NCBI RefSeq assembly: GCF_001757995.1 | Contig: NZ_LXLV01000062.1 | Coordinates: forward strand, 124,001 to 188,000 | From: Bacillus mycoides | GTDB taxonomy: Bacteria > Bacillota > Bacilli > Bacillales > Bacillaceae_G | Direction of reading: 5' to 3' | DNA length: 64,000 bases | In this document: positions 7,813 through 17,682 of the stretch, in pieces | How the letters are laid out: each line of letters opens with the position of its first letter | How positions within the stretch are numbered: the first letter of the stretch is position 1 | The notes under the pieces: generated by a model | Database searches by the model: none | What the model saw: only the letters and a program-made list of their open reading frames with translations | Told to the model about the DNA's origin: nothing | Program-made: the position numbers and the translations under genes

Positions 7813-10195
7813 AAGAACTTTTTTCTTGCACATCTTTAATGAGTACTCCCCTTGGTTTACTACCTTCATAAGGGCCTACTACACCATTCATTTCCATGGC
7901 ATCAATTAAACGAGCTGCTCGCGTATATCCTACTCTAAATCTACGTTGTAACATAGAAACAGATGCTGTTTGCATTTCTACTACAAGCTGAACCGCTTCA
8001 TCGTATAATTCATCTTCTACTTCCTGCTTTGTTTCAGGAACATCTTGTGGAATCATATCCTCTTGATATTGCGCTTTTTGCTGCGCAATAACAGATTCTA
8101 CGACTCTCTCAACTTCATCATCTGATAAAAACGCCCCTTGTACACGAACAGGTTTTGATGCACCAATTGGTATGAACAACATATCTCCACGACCTAGCAA
8201 CTTCTCTGCACCACCACCGTCAAGAATCGTTCGAGAATCTATTTGGGAAGATACAGCAAATGCAATACGCGATGGAATATTCGCTTTAATAACACCCGTG
8301 ATAACATCAACTGACGGGCGCTGAGTCGCAATAATTAAATGAATACCAGCAGCACGTGCCATTTGCGCTAAACGCATAATCGCATCTTCTACATCCGAAG
8401 AAGCAACCATCATTAAATCAGCTAACTCGTCCACAATTACTACAATATATGGTAATTCAGGTTGTTTCGCTTCCGATTGGCTATTATGTTCTTTAATATA
8501 ATCGTTATACCCTTCAATGTTACGCGTACCGCTATGCGCGAATAATTCATAACGACGCTCCATTTCACTCACAACTTTCTTCAAAGCCTGTGACGCTTTT
8601 TTCGGATCAGTTACGACTGGTGTTAATAAGTGCGGAACACCGTTATATACATTTAACTCTACCATTTTCGGATCAATCATCATCAATTTTACTTCATGCG
8701 GTTTCGCACGCATTAAAATACTTACAATAATTCCATTAATACATACACTCTTTCCACTACCAGTCGCACCAGCTACTAATAAATGGGGCATTTTATTTAA
8801 ACGTGCCAATACAGCCTCTCCTGTAATATCACGTCCAAGACCGATTAATAACTTCTCTTCTGGGTGGTTATTCGCCTTTGAATCAAGAACTTCTCTAAGC
8901 GTTACTATAGAAACTTCTGAATTCGGAACCTCAATCCCTACAGCTGATTTCCCGGGAATAGGTGCTTCAATACGAATGTCTTTCGCTGCTAAAGCAAGCG
9001 CTAAATCATCACTTAAACTAACAATTTTACTTACCTTTACTCCCATATCAGGATACACTTCATACTTCGTAACTGCAGGACCTCTATGTACTTTTGTTAC
9101 TTTCGCTTTCACACCAAAACTTTGGAATGTACGTTCCAATTTACGAGCATTTTCATAAATTTCCGCATTTTCATTTGTAACTTGCTTATTTTGGGGAAAC
9201 TTTAATATATCAAGCGAAGGAAGCTTATAATCTTTATTTTCCACATTAGAAAATTGCATAGGAGGTGCTTTCGTTTCACCTTCTAGCGATTCAACGATTT
9301 TTTCTCCTCGTTTCTTTTGAGGTTGTTCTTCTGGCGTAGGTGGAACTGCCTCTTCAATAAACGGAGGATTGATTAAATCATTTTCTTCTATTTGCTTTTC
9401 CGTCTCTTCACTTACTGGATAATTCTCAGTAAAATTTGAAATAATTGGTGGACCAATTTCTATCTCTTCTACTGGCTCAATAGCTTCTTCTTGTTCAGCA
9501 ACACGTTCACGCCTCTTGCTTCTTGTTGTTTTTTTCTTTTCAGTTTGCTCGGCGACCCTTTGAGATTTCCAATCTTTATAATCCCCTTGCATTACTTGAA
9601 ATTGACTTCTAAGAATTCTCCCTACCGGAGCAAGTACTTCTCCAATATGCTTATTTGTTATACAAAGTATTCCAAGAATAACTAAAATAATTCCAATGAT
9701 ATATGCCCCTACTTCGTCAAATAAGAAGTAGCACGTTGCGAACATAAGTGCACCGAACATACCACCACCTAAATGAACACTATCCGGGCCCTTTTTCATT
9801 TCAAGGAAGAAGTAATCTTTTGTACTAACAATTACAGAAGTATTTTGCACAGCTCCATCTTTCGTAAGAAGGTTAAATAATGTAATATGACTAAACATTA
9901 ATATTGCTAGTACAATTAAATAAACACCTATTAGCCGTTTATTTAAAAGGTTTGGCCATCCACGCTTTATTACAAACGCAACAGATAAAGCTATTACACC
10001 TAACACACCAATTATGTACCACTCACCAAAGAAGAAGCGAAAAAATAACACAAACGATTTCCCTACAACACCTAGCTGTAAAATCGTAATAATCGAAAGT
10101 GCAAAAAGAGTCAACCCGACGATTTCATAATACAAAGTTGGCTTTATCGTACGTCTTGCCTTAGCCTTCGTCCCTCTTTGCTTTTGTTTTGCCAT
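7811..10195 (-). CDS. spoIIIE: DNA translocase SpoIIIE/FtsK
   Basis: 794 aa. N-terminal block of four membrane helices (about residues 20-190), an acidic/charged linker, then the FtsK motor with Walker A GATGSGKS (residues 476-483) and Walker B-like [14 protein letters not shown], and a C-terminal winged-helix gamma domain ([24 protein letters not shown]) that reads skewed SRS sequences. Pumps chromosome DNA through the closing septum, including into the forespore. Start set at Met-Ala-Lys after GAGGTGAAGAA; an 11-residue longer frame is unlikely. Single gene between its own extended -10 promoter and terminator. Confidence 0.95.
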   Translation of the reverse strand: MAKQKQRGTKAKARRTIKPTLYYEIVGLTLFALSIITILQLGVVGKSFVLFFRFFFGEWYIIGVLGVIALSVAFVIKRGWPNLLNKRLIGVYLIVLAILMFSHITLFNLLTKDGAVQNTSVIVSTKDYFFLEMKKGPDSVHLGGGMFGALMFATCYFLFDEVGAYIIGIILVILGILCITNKHIGEVLAPVGRILRSQFQVMQGDYKDWKSQRVAEQTEKKKTTRSKRRERVAEQEEAIEPVEEIEIGPPIISNFTENYPVSEETEKQIEENDLINPPFIEEAVPPTPEEQPQKKRGEKIVESLEGETKAPPMQFSNVENKDYKLPSLDILKFPQNKQVTNENAEIYENARKLERTFQSFGVKAKVTKVHRGPAVTKYEVYPDMGVKVSKIVSLSDDLALALAAKDIRIEAPIPGKSAVGIEVPNSEVSIVTLREVLDSKANNHPEEKLLIGLGRDITGEAVLARLNKMPHLLVAGATGSGKSVCINGIIVSILMRAKPHEVKLMMIDPKMVELNVYNGVPHLLTPVVTDPKKASQALKKVVSEMERRYELFAHSGTRNIEGYNDYIKEHNSQSEAKQPELPYIVVIVDELADLMMVASSDVEDAIMRLAQMARAAGIHLIIATQRPSVDVITGVIKANIPSRIAFAVSSQIDSRTILDGGGAEKLLGRGDMLFIPIGASKPVRVQGAFLSDDEVERVVESVIAQQKAQYQEDMIPQDVPETKQEVEDELYDEAVQLVVEMQTASVSMLQRRFRVGYTRAARLIDAMEMNGVVGPYEGSKPRGVLIKDVQEKSS

Positions 10196-10332
10196 TTCTT
10201 CACCTCGTGTTCTAAAAATTAAGTACAACTTTCTTATAAAAAAGCTCTACTTATATGTCTTTCTCTCTATTTTTCAGGTCTTTATATCTTCTATTTTTAC
10301 ACTTCTTGTAAAATGTTAAATAAACAGAAGAA

Positions 10333-10353
10333 AGCAGCCTACTCATGGCTGCT
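10333..10353 (-). terminator. Terminator-like hairpin downstream of ylzJ
   Basis: Minus-strand AGCAGCC / GGCTGCT, 7-nt loop, followed by TTCTTCTGTTT. It lies downstream of the spoIIIE promoter candidate, so it could terminate tepA-ylzJ or attenuate spoIIIE. Confidence 0.6.
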
Positions 10354-10372
10354 CAACCGTCTTGTTTTTTAT

Positions 10373-10381
10373 ATTATACCA
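10373..10381 (-). promoter_or_regulatory. Candidate extended -10 promoter of spoIIIE
   Basis: Minus strand TGG-TATAAT: consensus -10 with the TGn extension. No good -35 seen at 17 nt. About 180 nt upstream of the spoIIIE start. Confidence 0.5.
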
Positions 10382-10409
10382 TAGCTCCTAAACAAAATCC
10401 TGCTTTTTG

Positions 10410-10613
10410 CTAAAAGGTAATTTTCTGTCCAGGCTCAAACTCTAGGTAGTGAGACGGATTCGTACTTAATACACGTACGATAGAGTAACATTGATTATCC
10501 TCCTCAGAAACCACTAATTCCACTCCATTTATATTCACAACTTTTTGGCTTTCGCATTGTGAATAATCGGCCGGATACACAAGTTGCTCTGGCATAATTG
10601 TATATAAAATCAT
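10410..10613 (-). CDS. ylzJ: Small conserved protein YlzJ
   Basis: 67 aa, starts [14 protein letters not shown]; resembles the YlzJ-like family found beside tepA in Bacillus. Its ATG overlaps the tepA stop by 4 nt (ATGA), indicating translational coupling. No signal peptide, membrane segment or catalytic motif visible. Function unknown to me; the linkage with tepA suggests a shared role. Confidence 0.8.
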   Translation of the reverse strand: MILYTIMPEQLVYPADYSQCESQKVVNINGVELVVSEEDNQCYSIVRVLSTNPSHYLEFEPGQKITF

Positions 10614-11359
10614 TGTAGCATTGTCCCTTCTGTACGATTGTCCATGTGTTCATCAATTAATTCGTTTAATTTTCGAAGTGCGCTACCAATACCACCGACA
10701 CCATCTATAAGACCATACTTCACTGCATCTCCACCTATTACATTCGTCCCAATATCTCGCGTCAAATTCCCTTTTGCAAACATAAGCTCTTTAAAACGAT
10801 CTTCCGTTACTTTCGAATGCTTTGTCACAAATCGAATGACTCTTTCTTGCATTTTATCCAAATACTCAAATGTTTGCGGCACACCTATAACAAGACCTGT
10901 TAAACGAATCGGATGAATTGTCATCGTCGCTGTTTCGGCAATAAATGAATAATCAGTTGAGACCGCAATCGGTACACCGATTGAATGCCCTCCTCCTAAA
11001 ACAAGAGATACAGTTGGTTTTGAAAGCGAAGCCACCATTTCAGAAATCGCTAACCCAGCTTCAACGTCACCTCCAACTGTATTTAATATTAACAGTAAAC
11101 CTTCAATTTTTGGATTTTGTTCAATCGCGACAATTTGCGGAATGATGTGTTCATATTTTGTTGTTTTATTTTGTGGTGGCAACTGAATATGACCTTCCAC
11201 CTGCCCAACAATTGTTAAGCAATGAATACGCGATTCATTCATTTGTGGTACATTCGTCTGTCCAAGTTGCTGAATTTTCTCCACTATAGAAGCCTCTTTT
11301 GGAACTTCTTTCGGCTCAGCTTCTTTTTCTTCATTTGTATAACGATCACGTTCTGTCAT
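10610..11359 (-). CDS. tepA: ClpP-like serine protease TepA
   Basis: 249 aa with a ClpP/crotonase fold. A charged N-terminal extension of about 40 residues is followed by the protease core: [10 protein letters not shown], the nucleophile region GGGHSIGVP with Ser126, and a His in the MTIHPIR segment (His149). In B. subtilis TepA has been associated with protein translocation/export and spore peptide handling; the exact role is uncertain. No signal peptide. Upstream gene is rnjB, with an intrinsic terminator between; downstream ylzJ overlaps by 4 nt. Confidence 0.88.
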   Translation of the reverse strand: MTERDRYTNEEKEAEPKEVPKEASIVEKIQQLGQTNVPQMNESRIHCLTIVGQVEGHIQLPPQNKTTKYEHIIPQIVAIEQNPKIEGLLLILNTVGGDVEAGLAISEMVASLSKPTVSLVLGGGHSIGVPIAVSTDYSFIAETATMTIHPIRLTGLVIGVPQTFEYLDKMQERVIRFVTKHSKVTEDRFKELMFAKGNLTRDIGTNVIGGDAVKYGLIDGVGGIGSALRKLNELIDEHMDNRTEGTMLQ

Positions 11360-11424
11360 ATCGAATCCCCTTTCACTCGTATATAACTATTATTTCTTAA
11401 GTTATGAATTTCATTCGATAGGGT

Positions 11425-11458
11425 TAAAAAAGAAAAAGATCACCTGTAAAGGTGACCT
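11425..11458 (-). terminator. Intrinsic terminator after rnjB
   Basis: Minus-strand GGTCACCT / AGGTGATC, loop TTAC, then TTTTTCTTTTTT. Confidence 0.85.
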
Positions 11459-11461
11459 TCT

Positions 11462-13132
11462 TTATACTTCCATAATAATCGGTAAAATCATTGGCTTTCT
11501 CTTCGTTTCTTCGTACAAGAACTGCCCTAATAATTCACGAATATTTTGTTTCAACATAGACCATTCAATTGTATACTCTTTAATTGATTGTTCAACAATC
11601 ATACGTACAATATCTGTGGATCGTTCGATTAATGCTTCTGATTCACGAACATATACAAAGCCGCGTGAAATAATTTCTGGACCAGAGATTATTTTCTTTT
11701 CATCCTTACCTAGTGTTACAACAACAACTAAAATTCCATCTTGAGATAACATCTTTCTATCTCGAAGAACGATATTACCGACGTCACCTACACCTAATCC
11801 ATCAATTAAAACATTGCCAGCTTGCACTTTACCAGCTAATTTTGCTTCATCGTCACCAAAAGCAATTACATCACCTTTTTCTACGATAAAGATATTCTCT
11901 CTCGCAATACCTACATCTTCCGCTAAATATGCATGTGCTTTTTGCATACGGAACTCACCGTGTACGGGTACAAAATACTTCGGCTTCATTAAATTTATCA
12001 TCAGTTTTAATTCTTCTTGGCTACCGTGACCTGAAACGTGAACTTTTCTTTCACCGTAATAAATAACCTCAGCTCCAGATCTAAATAACAAGTCAATAAT
12101 TTTTGATACAGATATTTCATTTCCTGGAATTGGAGAAGCTGCAATAATAACAGTATCACCTTTACGAATTGAAATTTGTTTATGAGCTTGTTTCGCCATT
12201 CTAGAAAGGGCTGCCATCGGTTCCCCTTGACTACCAGTCGTTAAAATAGCTACCTTTTTTTCTGGGAAATTGTCTATTTCTTGTAATGAAATAACCATAC
12301 CTTCTGGAACATCTAAATAACCAAGACGTCTTGCAATATCTACCACTTTCACCATGCTACGTCCTACTACCGCTACTTTCCTTCCAGTTTCAGCAGCTGC
12401 ATCAAACACTTGTTGAATACGGTGTACATTCGATGCAAATGAAGCAACAATAATACGTCCTTCTGAACTATAGAACACTTTAGAAATCTCTATACCAACT
12501 TCTTTTTCCGAACCTGTATAACCAGGGCGTTCAGCGTTTGTACTATCGGATAATAAGCAAAGTACGCCTTCATTTCCGATTTGCGCCATTTTCCCAAGAT
12601 CTGCTCCACTATTTCCGATTGGAGTTTGATCAAATTTAAAGTCTCCTGTATATACTACAGCACCTTTTGATGTATGGAAACAAACACCCACAGAATCCGG
12701 AATACTATGTGTCGTTCCGAAGAATGACACAGTTGTCGAATTAAACTCTACTGTTGAATTTGAGTCAATTGTTTTTAAGTCTACACGGCCTAACATTCCT
12801 GCTTCGCCAAGCTTTTCTTGTATAAGTCCTACCGTTAATTTCGTCGCATATACTGGAATAGATAATTTACGAAGCACATAAACAATTCCACCAATATGAT
12901 CTTCATGACCATGGGTAATAAATAGCCCTTTTACTCGCTCTTGATTTTCTACTAAATATGTAATGTCAGGAATAACAATATCAATCCCAAACATTTCATC
13001 TCCCGGGAACATCAATCCTGCATCTACAATAAAGATTTCAGAATCAATTTCAACACAGTACATGTTTTTTCCAATTTCACCTACTCCGCCAAGAGCAAAT
13101 ACTTTAACAGACTCATTCTCTTTTCTCTTCAT
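11462..13132 (-). CDS. rnjB: Ribonuclease J2
   Basis: 556 aa, matching the roughly 555-residue RNase J family. Metallo-beta-lactamase domain with the metal motif HGHEDH at residues 74-79, HSIPDS, TGDFKFD, a beta-CASP insertion, and SGHGSQEE later. The opening MKRKENESVKVFALGGVGEIGKN tracks B. subtilis RNase J2 more than J1. Acts in mRNA decay and maturation with RNase J1. Start placed at ATG 13130-13132 by family length. The frame stays open 30 codons upstream through a 146-bp inverted-repeat element, giving a Trp/Cys-rich stretch (from a GTG at 13222) that I reject as coding. Confidence 0.93.
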   Translation of the reverse strand: MKRKENESVKVFALGGVGEIGKNMYCVEIDSEIFIVDAGLMFPGDEMFGIDIVIPDITYLVENQERVKGLFITHGHEDHIGGIVYVLRKLSIPVYATKLTVGLIQEKLGEAGMLGRVDLKTIDSNSTVEFNSTTVSFFGTTHSIPDSVGVCFHTSKGAVVYTGDFKFDQTPIGNSGADLGKMAQIGNEGVLCLLSDSTNAERPGYTGSEKEVGIEISKVFYSSEGRIIVASFASNVHRIQQVFDAAAETGRKVAVVGRSMVKVVDIARRLGYLDVPEGMVISLQEIDNFPEKKVAILTTGSQGEPMAALSRMAKQAHKQISIRKGDTVIIAASPIPGNEISVSKIIDLLFRSGAEVIYYGERKVHVSGHGSQEELKLMINLMKPKYFVPVHGEFRMQKAHAYLAEDVGIARENIFIVEKGDVIAFGDDEAKLAGKVQAGNVLIDGLGVGDVGNIVLRDRKMLSQDGILVVVVTLGKDEKKIISGPEIISRGFVYVRESEALIERSTDIVRMIVEQSIKEYTIEWSMLKQNIRELLGQFLYEETKRKPMILPIIMEV

Positions 13133-13139
13133 GTTGTTG

Positions 13140-13285
13140 CCTGGTTTAAAAATCTTGCAAACACTGATTTCACTAAAATTGCAGAGACACCAGGGGAAAC
13201 TCTGCAACCACCATATATTCACCGTCCAAGACGAATGTCCTTACCGTTATGCGATATCATGTCCTTGTTAATTTTTTAAACCAGG
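13140..13285 (-). repeat. 146-bp inverted-repeat element between rnjB ribosome-binding site and start codon
   Basis: Bounded by 13-bp perfect inverted repeats, CCTGGTTTAAAAA (plus 13140-13152) and TTTTTAAACCAGG (13273-13285). Inside is a second hairpin with 8-bp arms TTGCAGAG/CTCTGCAA (13179-13186 and 13200-13207) and a smaller AGGAC/GTCTT hairpin. The purine-rich AGAGGTGAAA immediately outside the distal arm looks like the original ribosome-binding site. The start codon lies 7 nt beyond the proximal arm. No target-site duplication seen. Could be a small mobile repeat of the bcr/MITE kind known in the B. cereus group, or a structured mRNA leader. Confidence 0.75.
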
Positions 13286-13705
13286 TTTCACCTCTCTTTC
13301 ATTATATAAATCAAATATCTTATTCGATATGATATGAAAATTTCATTGAATCGTAATTTTTACTAATTTTGCTAAGCATACCCGTACTAAGCTACTTAGC
13401 CATATTATACCTGATACAAGAAATAGAACACAAGTTAAATTATGCGAAAGACAAGAGAAGACGCTAAAGTGAGGCTGTAATTTTCGGGAGGGATTTTCAT
13501 ATCATACTCACTATTTTTCCTACCTAATAGGAGTTCAATGGAAAAATATGCATGTAAATTCTTTACATAAACATGAAACGATATTCACTAAAAAATCTTA
13601 TCTCTGTAATCAGTTCCTAACTAATCCTACACTCTGCCATCCCCTTCTTGTTACAACCTATTAACTATAGCTAATTTTCACCGCTTACATATAGTTAGTC
13701 AAAAT
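13286..13705. other. Intergenic region between rnjB leader and dapA terminator
   Basis: 420 bp without a gene. It holds the rnjB promoter (13404-13433) and a promoter-proximal leader with imperfect CTTAGC repeats (13370-13401). Positions 13434-13705 are AT-rich with only tiny open frames. A nine-codon plus-strand frame after AGGAG near 13530 is too short to support. Nothing else recognised. Confidence 0.6.
13404..13433 (-). promoter_or_regulatory. Sigma-A promoter of rnjB
   Basis: Minus strand: -35 TTGTGT (13428-13433), 18-nt spacer, consensus -10 TATAAT (13404-13409). It implies a leader of about 265 nt that includes the 146-bp inverted-repeat element. Confidence 0.7.
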
Positions 13706-13738
13706 AAAAATGACCTAGTTTCACACTAGGTCATTTTT
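13706..13738 (-). terminator. Intrinsic terminator after dapA
   Basis: Minus-strand AAAAATGACCTAGTG / tcaCTAGGTCATTTTT stem directly after the dapA TAA, ending the asd-dapG-dapA unit. Confidence 0.88.
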
Positions 13739-13739
13739 A

Positions 13740-14618
13740 TTAACGAGGAATAGATTGCATTACAGATTGTAACGTTACTCTTTCTTCTTCCGTTAATGGA
13801 AGAAGTGGCAAACGTACAGAACCTACATCTAATCCAACCATTTGTAATGCTGTTTTTACTGGTGTTGGGCTTGGCGCCATAAATAGTGCATCCGTTACTT
13901 TTACTAGTAATTGATGTAATTTCTGCGCTTTTTTGAACTCTCCAGCTTGGAATGCAGCAATCATTTCTTGCATTTCATTCCCGATAACATGAGATGCTAC
14001 AGAAATAATACCTTTTGCTCCAATTGCCATAGCTGGTAATGTTAAACCATCATCACCGCTGTATACCGCAAAGTCGTCCGCTGTTTTTTCAATGATTTCT
14101 GTCATTGTTAACACATCGCCGCCTGCATCTTTAATCGCAACAATGTTTTCTATTTCTGATAAACGAACAACTGTATCAACGGAGATTTGTACAATAGATC
14201 GCCCTGGAACATTATATAGCATTACCGGAAGCGGAGTGCTTTCAGCGATTGTTTTAAAGTGCTGGTACATCCCTTCTTGACTCGGTTTGTTATAATACGG
14301 TGCCACTAGCATAACTGCATCAACACCAACTTCAGTTGCCTTTTTGGTTAAATCAACAGAAGCATGCGTATTATTGCTACCTGTTCCAGCGATTACGGGC
14401 ACCCTTTTATCGACAACAGATACGACATGGCGATATAACGCTACTTTTTCTTCTGATGTTAATGTAGGAGATTCTCCAGTCGTTCCTCCTACCACGATTG
14501 CTGTTGTACCGTTATCAATTAAATAATTTACCAATTTCGTTGTCTTTGCAAAATCGATATTGTCGTTTTTATCAAACGGTGTTACCATCGCAGTTGCAAT
14601 TGTCCCAAAATCTATCAT
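13740..14618 (-). CDS. dapA: 4-hydroxy-tetrahydrodipicolinate synthase
   Basis: 292 aa TIM-barrel aldolase of the DapA family. Condenses pyruvate with aspartate semialdehyde, the branch point to dipicolinate, diaminopimelate and lysine. Visible family residues: GGTTGES with Thr46-Thr47, Tyr108 in PYYNKP, Tyr135 in LYNVPGR, and Schiff-base Lys163 in AIKDAGG. Ribosome-binding site AAGGAGTGAG. Follows dapG by 11 nt in the operon dpaA-dpaB-asd-dapG-dapA; its product feeds DpaAB in the sporulating mother cell. Confidence 0.96.
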   Translation of the reverse strand: MIDFGTIATAMVTPFDKNDNIDFAKTTKLVNYLIDNGTTAIVVGGTTGESPTLTSEEKVALYRHVVSVVDKRVPVIAGTGSNNTHASVDLTKKATEVGVDAVMLVAPYYNKPSQEGMYQHFKTIAESTPLPVMLYNVPGRSIVQISVDTVVRLSEIENIVAIKDAGGDVLTMTEIIEKTADDFAVYSGDDGLTLPAMAIGAKGIISVASHVIGNEMQEMIAAFQAGEFKKAQKLHQLLVKVTDALFMAPSPTPVKTALQMVGLDVGSVRLPLLPLTEEERVTLQSVMQSIPR

Positions 14619-14629
14619 GATCTCACTCC

Positions 14630-15862
14630 TTATTGTTCCAGTTGCTTTTCTTTTGAAAGCTCAAATGCACTATGTAATGCATTCACAGCCTCCACTAAAT
14701 CGGCTTCTTTTACAAGAACCCAAATTGTCGTATGACTATCTGCTGATTGCAGAATTTGAATACCTTTTTCCGCTAAGGCTGTGACGATTTTTGCAGTAAC
14801 CCCTGGAATACCTGCCATTCCAGCTCCAACAATAGATACTTTCGCACAATGCTCTGTCACAATTGGCTCATATCCAAGTTGATTCAACAATTCGACAGCG
14901 CGAGCTGATACACTATCATTTACTGTATAAGCTACACCAGTAGGAGAAATATTTATTAAGTCGACACTAATGCCTTCGTTTGCCATCTCTTTAAACACAT
15001 GTTGTTGTAAATCGTATGCAGTTTCTTTTGCAAGCACTTTAATTTGCGTTACGTTTGACACATGGGCAATCCCTGTAACAGGACGTTCTTCTACATCCTG
15101 CCCTTTTGTGGCACCATCGTATGCCGCAATAAGCGTACCTTCACTATCAGAATACGTAGAACGTACACGAAGTGGTACTTTTGCATGCATCGCAATTTCA
15201 ACCGCACGCGGATGGACAACTTTCGCACCTTGATAAGCCATGTTACAAATCTCGTTATATGTTACAGTTTGAAGATGACGCGCATCTTTTACGATACGAG
15301 GATCCGCAGTCATAACACCTTCAACATCTGTGAAGATATCGATATATTCAGCATGAAGCGCAACACCTAATGCTGAAGCTGAAGTATCACTACCTCCGCG
15401 TCCAAGTGTTGTCGTATCTCCATTTTTCGTTTGACCTTGGAATCCAGTAACGACGATAACATCTATATTTTGTAACTCTTCATGTATACGATCGCAATTC
15501 ATTTCAATAATCTTAGCATTCGTAAAATCGCCATTCGTTACAAAACCAGCTTGTGCACCATTTAATGCTGCTGCTTTTATACCATTCTCATTCAACATAT
15601 TAGAGAAAACGATTGCCGAGATTAATTCTCCGCACGATAATAATAAATCTTGCTCACGTTTAGAAATATTAGATTCCTCTTGATTTACAAGACTTAATAA
15701 CGTATCAGTTGCATACGGTTCACCTTTACGGCCCATCGCTGATACGACAGTAACTACTTTATAACCAGCAGCTAACGATTTTTTTATATGGTGAAGCGCA
15801 TGCTTACGCCCATTGTCATCACGTACTGATGTACCACCAAATTTTTGAACAATAATTTTCAT
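14630..15862 (-). CDS. dapG: Aspartokinase I
   Basis: 410 aa. Phosphorylates aspartate, the first step toward lysine, diaminopimelate, threonine and methionine. N-terminal amino-acid kinase domain with KFGGTS at residues 7-12, and two C-terminal ACT domains (from about residue 265) for feedback control; B. subtilis DapG responds to diaminopimelate. Start set at MKIIVQKF, which follows AAGGTG; the frame three codons longer begins inside that site. Located between asd and dapA. Confidence 0.94.
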   Translation of the reverse strand: MKIIVQKFGGTSVRDDNGRKHALHHIKKSLAAGYKVVTVVSAMGRKGEPYATDTLLSLVNQEESNISKREQDLLLSCGELISAIVFSNMLNENGIKAAALNGAQAGFVTNGDFTNAKIIEMNCDRIHEELQNIDVIVVTGFQGQTKNGDTTTLGRGGSDTSASALGVALHAEYIDIFTDVEGVMTADPRIVKDARHLQTVTYNEICNMAYQGAKVVHPRAVEIAMHAKVPLRVRSTYSDSEGTLIAAYDGATKGQDVEERPVTGIAHVSNVTQIKVLAKETAYDLQQHVFKEMANEGISVDLINISPTGVAYTVNDSVSARAVELLNQLGYEPIVTEHCAKVSIVGAGMAGIPGVTAKIVTALAEKGIQILQSADSHTTIWVLVKEADLVEAVNALHSAFELSKEKQLEQ

Positions 15863-15885
15863 ATTTTGCACCTTCTCTTAGCCGT

Positions 15886-16932
15886 TTACACTAATTGTAA
15901 TTTTACTAAGCGCTCTGCAATTTGAACAGAATTCCATGCAGCGCCTTTTAATAAGTTATCAGATACGACCCAAAGATGGAATCCTTTATCATTATTTAAA
16001 TCTTTACGAATTCTTCCAACGAATACTTCGTTTTTACCTACTGCAGTAGCTGGCATTGGATATAACTGCTCTGCTGGATTATCTTGCAGTACAATACCTT
16101 CTGCATTTGCAAGTAAGTTTTTCATTTCTTCTACTGTTACGCCTTCTTTATCTACTTCAATGTACACAGACTCAGAATGACCCGATACAACTGGTAAACG
16201 TACACATGTCGCAGCTACTTCTAATTCAGGCATATGCATAATTTTTTTCGTTTCATTAATCATTTTCATTTCTTCAAATGTAAATCCATTATCTTGGAAT
16301 TTATCAATCTGTGGAATAGCATTAAAAGCAATTTGGAAATGCTTTTCGTCACCTGATACAGGTAAAACATTCGCCTTTACTTCTTCACCATTTAAGATTG
16401 CTTGTGATTGTTCATGAAGTTCTTCAATAGCTGCCGCACCAGCACCTGATACAGCTTGGTATGTGGAAACGATTACTCGTTTTAAACCATATTGCTGACG
16501 AACTGGCTCAAGAGCTACTACCATTTGAATTGTAGAACAGTTTGGATTTGCAATAATACCATTATGTTCTTTTAAATCATTTTCATTTACTTCAGGTACA
16601 ACAAGTGGCACGTTTTCTGTCATACGGAATGCACTTGTATTATCAACAACAATTGCACCGCGCTTTGCTGCTTCAGGCGCTAATTGTTTCGATACAGATC
16701 CACCAGCACTAAATAGTGCAATATCTACTCCTTCAAAACTTTCAGGAGTTGCCTCTTGAACTGTAAATTCTTCGCCTTTAAATACAAGTTTCTTACCTGC
16801 AGATCGTTTAGATGAAAGTAACGTTAACTTCCCAATTGGAAATTCTCGTTTCTCTAAAGTATTTAACATTTGTTCACCAACTGCGCCGGTTGCTCCAACT
16901 ACAGCGACATGAAAAGTTTTTTGCTTTTCCAT
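15886..16932 (-). CDS. asd: Aspartate-semialdehyde dehydrogenase
   Basis: 348 aa. Reduces aspartyl phosphate to aspartate semialdehyde with NADPH. N-terminal nucleotide-binding motif GATGAVG (residues 13-19 region), catalytic Cys132 in NPNCSTIQM and a downstream His in VVSGHSES. Start at the ATG following AAAGGGGCATAGTG; the preceding in-frame GTG is one codon away. Between dpaB and dapG, with a strong hairpin in the dpaB-asd gap. Confidence 0.95.
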   Translation of the reverse strand: MEKQKTFHVAVVGATGAVGEQMLNTLEKREFPIGKLTLLSSKRSAGKKLVFKGEEFTVQEATPESFEGVDIALFSAGGSVSKQLAPEAAKRGAIVVDNTSAFRMTENVPLVVPEVNENDLKEHNGIIANPNCSTIQMVVALEPVRQQYGLKRVIVSTYQAVSGAGAAAIEELHEQSQAILNGEEVKANVLPVSGDEKHFQIAFNAIPQIDKFQDNGFTFEEMKMINETKKIMHMPELEVAATCVRLPVVSGHSESVYIEVDKEGVTVEEMKNLLANAEGIVLQDNPAEQLYPMPATAVGKNEVFVGRIRKDLNNDKGFHLWVVSDNLLKGAAWNSVQIAERLVKLQLV

Positions 16933-16974
16933 CACTATGCCCCTTTCTAGATACCAATCCTTCTATAACTTAGA

Positions 16975-17005
16975 ATTAGAAGGAGCCTACAATGCCCCTT
17001 CTAAT
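16975..17005 (-). other. Intercistronic hairpin in the dpaB-asd gap
   Basis: 9-bp perfect arms ATTAGAAGG / CCTTCTAAT plus two further pairs after one mismatch. No T-run on the minus strand, so not an obvious terminator. It may mark an RNA processing or stability boundary between sporulation-specific dpaAB and the vegetative asd-dapG-dapA message. Confidence 0.6.
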
Positions 17006-17082
17006 CTTAATAACGTTAATTTTATCATATTCTACAGTAAGAATGATGGTTTCATCAAAAATTGTCCGTTTTTTTTCGTTTT

Positions 17083-17682
17083 TTAATTCATATATCTGAA
17101 TTTTTCTACAACAACAGGTTGTAATTGTTTTCCTTGCAGTGCTTCTAATACTGTATCTTCAAGTAACTCCATACGAGCTACCATTGAGTTCGGTTTTTTC
17201 TCTGGTGCATCTTGGCCGAATGGTACAAAGTAGATGTCTTTTGTAGCCATTAGGCGCATTAGATTAACCCCATTAAGCCCTAAAGCATCATTCGTCGAAA
17301 CAGCTAACACAACAGGCTTTCCATTTCTAAGCGTCGCTTTTGCTGCCATTAATACTGGAGAGTCTGTCATTGCATTTGCAAATTTACTCATAGAATTTCC
17401 TGTTAGCGGTGCAATTACCATGCAATCTAACGGGATTTTAGGTCCGAGTGGTTCTGCTCCGACAATTGAATTAATTGCTTTAAACCCTGTTATTTCTTCG
17501 ATCTTTTTAATCCATTCTTCTCCTTCGCCAAATCTAGTATTTGTGGATTGGACAGTATAAGAAACAACGGGACGTACTTCCGCACCTTCTGCAATTAACT
17601 TTTCTAGGTGTGGCATAACTTCCTCATACGTACAATGTGAACCTGTAAATCCGAAACCAATTCGTTTCCCCTTCAAACTCAT
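17083..17682 (-). CDS. dpaB: Dipicolinate synthase subunit B (SpoVFB)
   Basis: 199 aa flavoprotein-like (Flavoprotein/HFCD family) subunit; N-terminal IGFGFTGSHCTYEEVMPHL and central DCMVIAPLTGNSMSKFANAMTD. With DpaA it oxidises dihydrodipicolinate to dipicolinic acid in the mother cell; dipicolinate accumulates in the spore core with calcium. Overlaps the end of dpaA by 4 nt. Confidence 0.95.
   Translation of the reverse strand: MSLKGKRIGFGFTGSHCTYEEVMPHLEKLIAEGAEVRPVVSYTVQSTNTRFGEGEEWIKKIEEITGFKAINSIVGAEPLGPKIPLDCMVIAPLTGNSMSKFANAMTDSPVLMAAKATLRNGKPVVLAVSTNDALGLNGVNLMRLMATKDIYFVPFGQDAPEKKPNSMVARMELLEDTVLEALQGKQLQPVVVEKFRYMN

Noticed and set aside
7645-7869. 74-codon minus-strand open frame between spoIIIE and the riboswitch
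   Set aside because: Runs over the spoIIIE stop codon, its terminator and the PurBox-like region; no conserved residues recognised.
13133-13222. 30-residue N-terminal extension of RNase J2
   Set aside because: Encoded by the inverted-repeat element, Trp/Cys-rich, beyond family length, and without a good ribosome-binding site at its GTG start. Kept as an alternative in the finding.
15880-17082. Lysine riboswitch before asd-dapG
   Set aside because: The gap is too short (about 150 nt) and lacks the lysine aptamer architecture; only a simple hairpin is present. The DapG isozyme is normally diaminopimelate-regulated.
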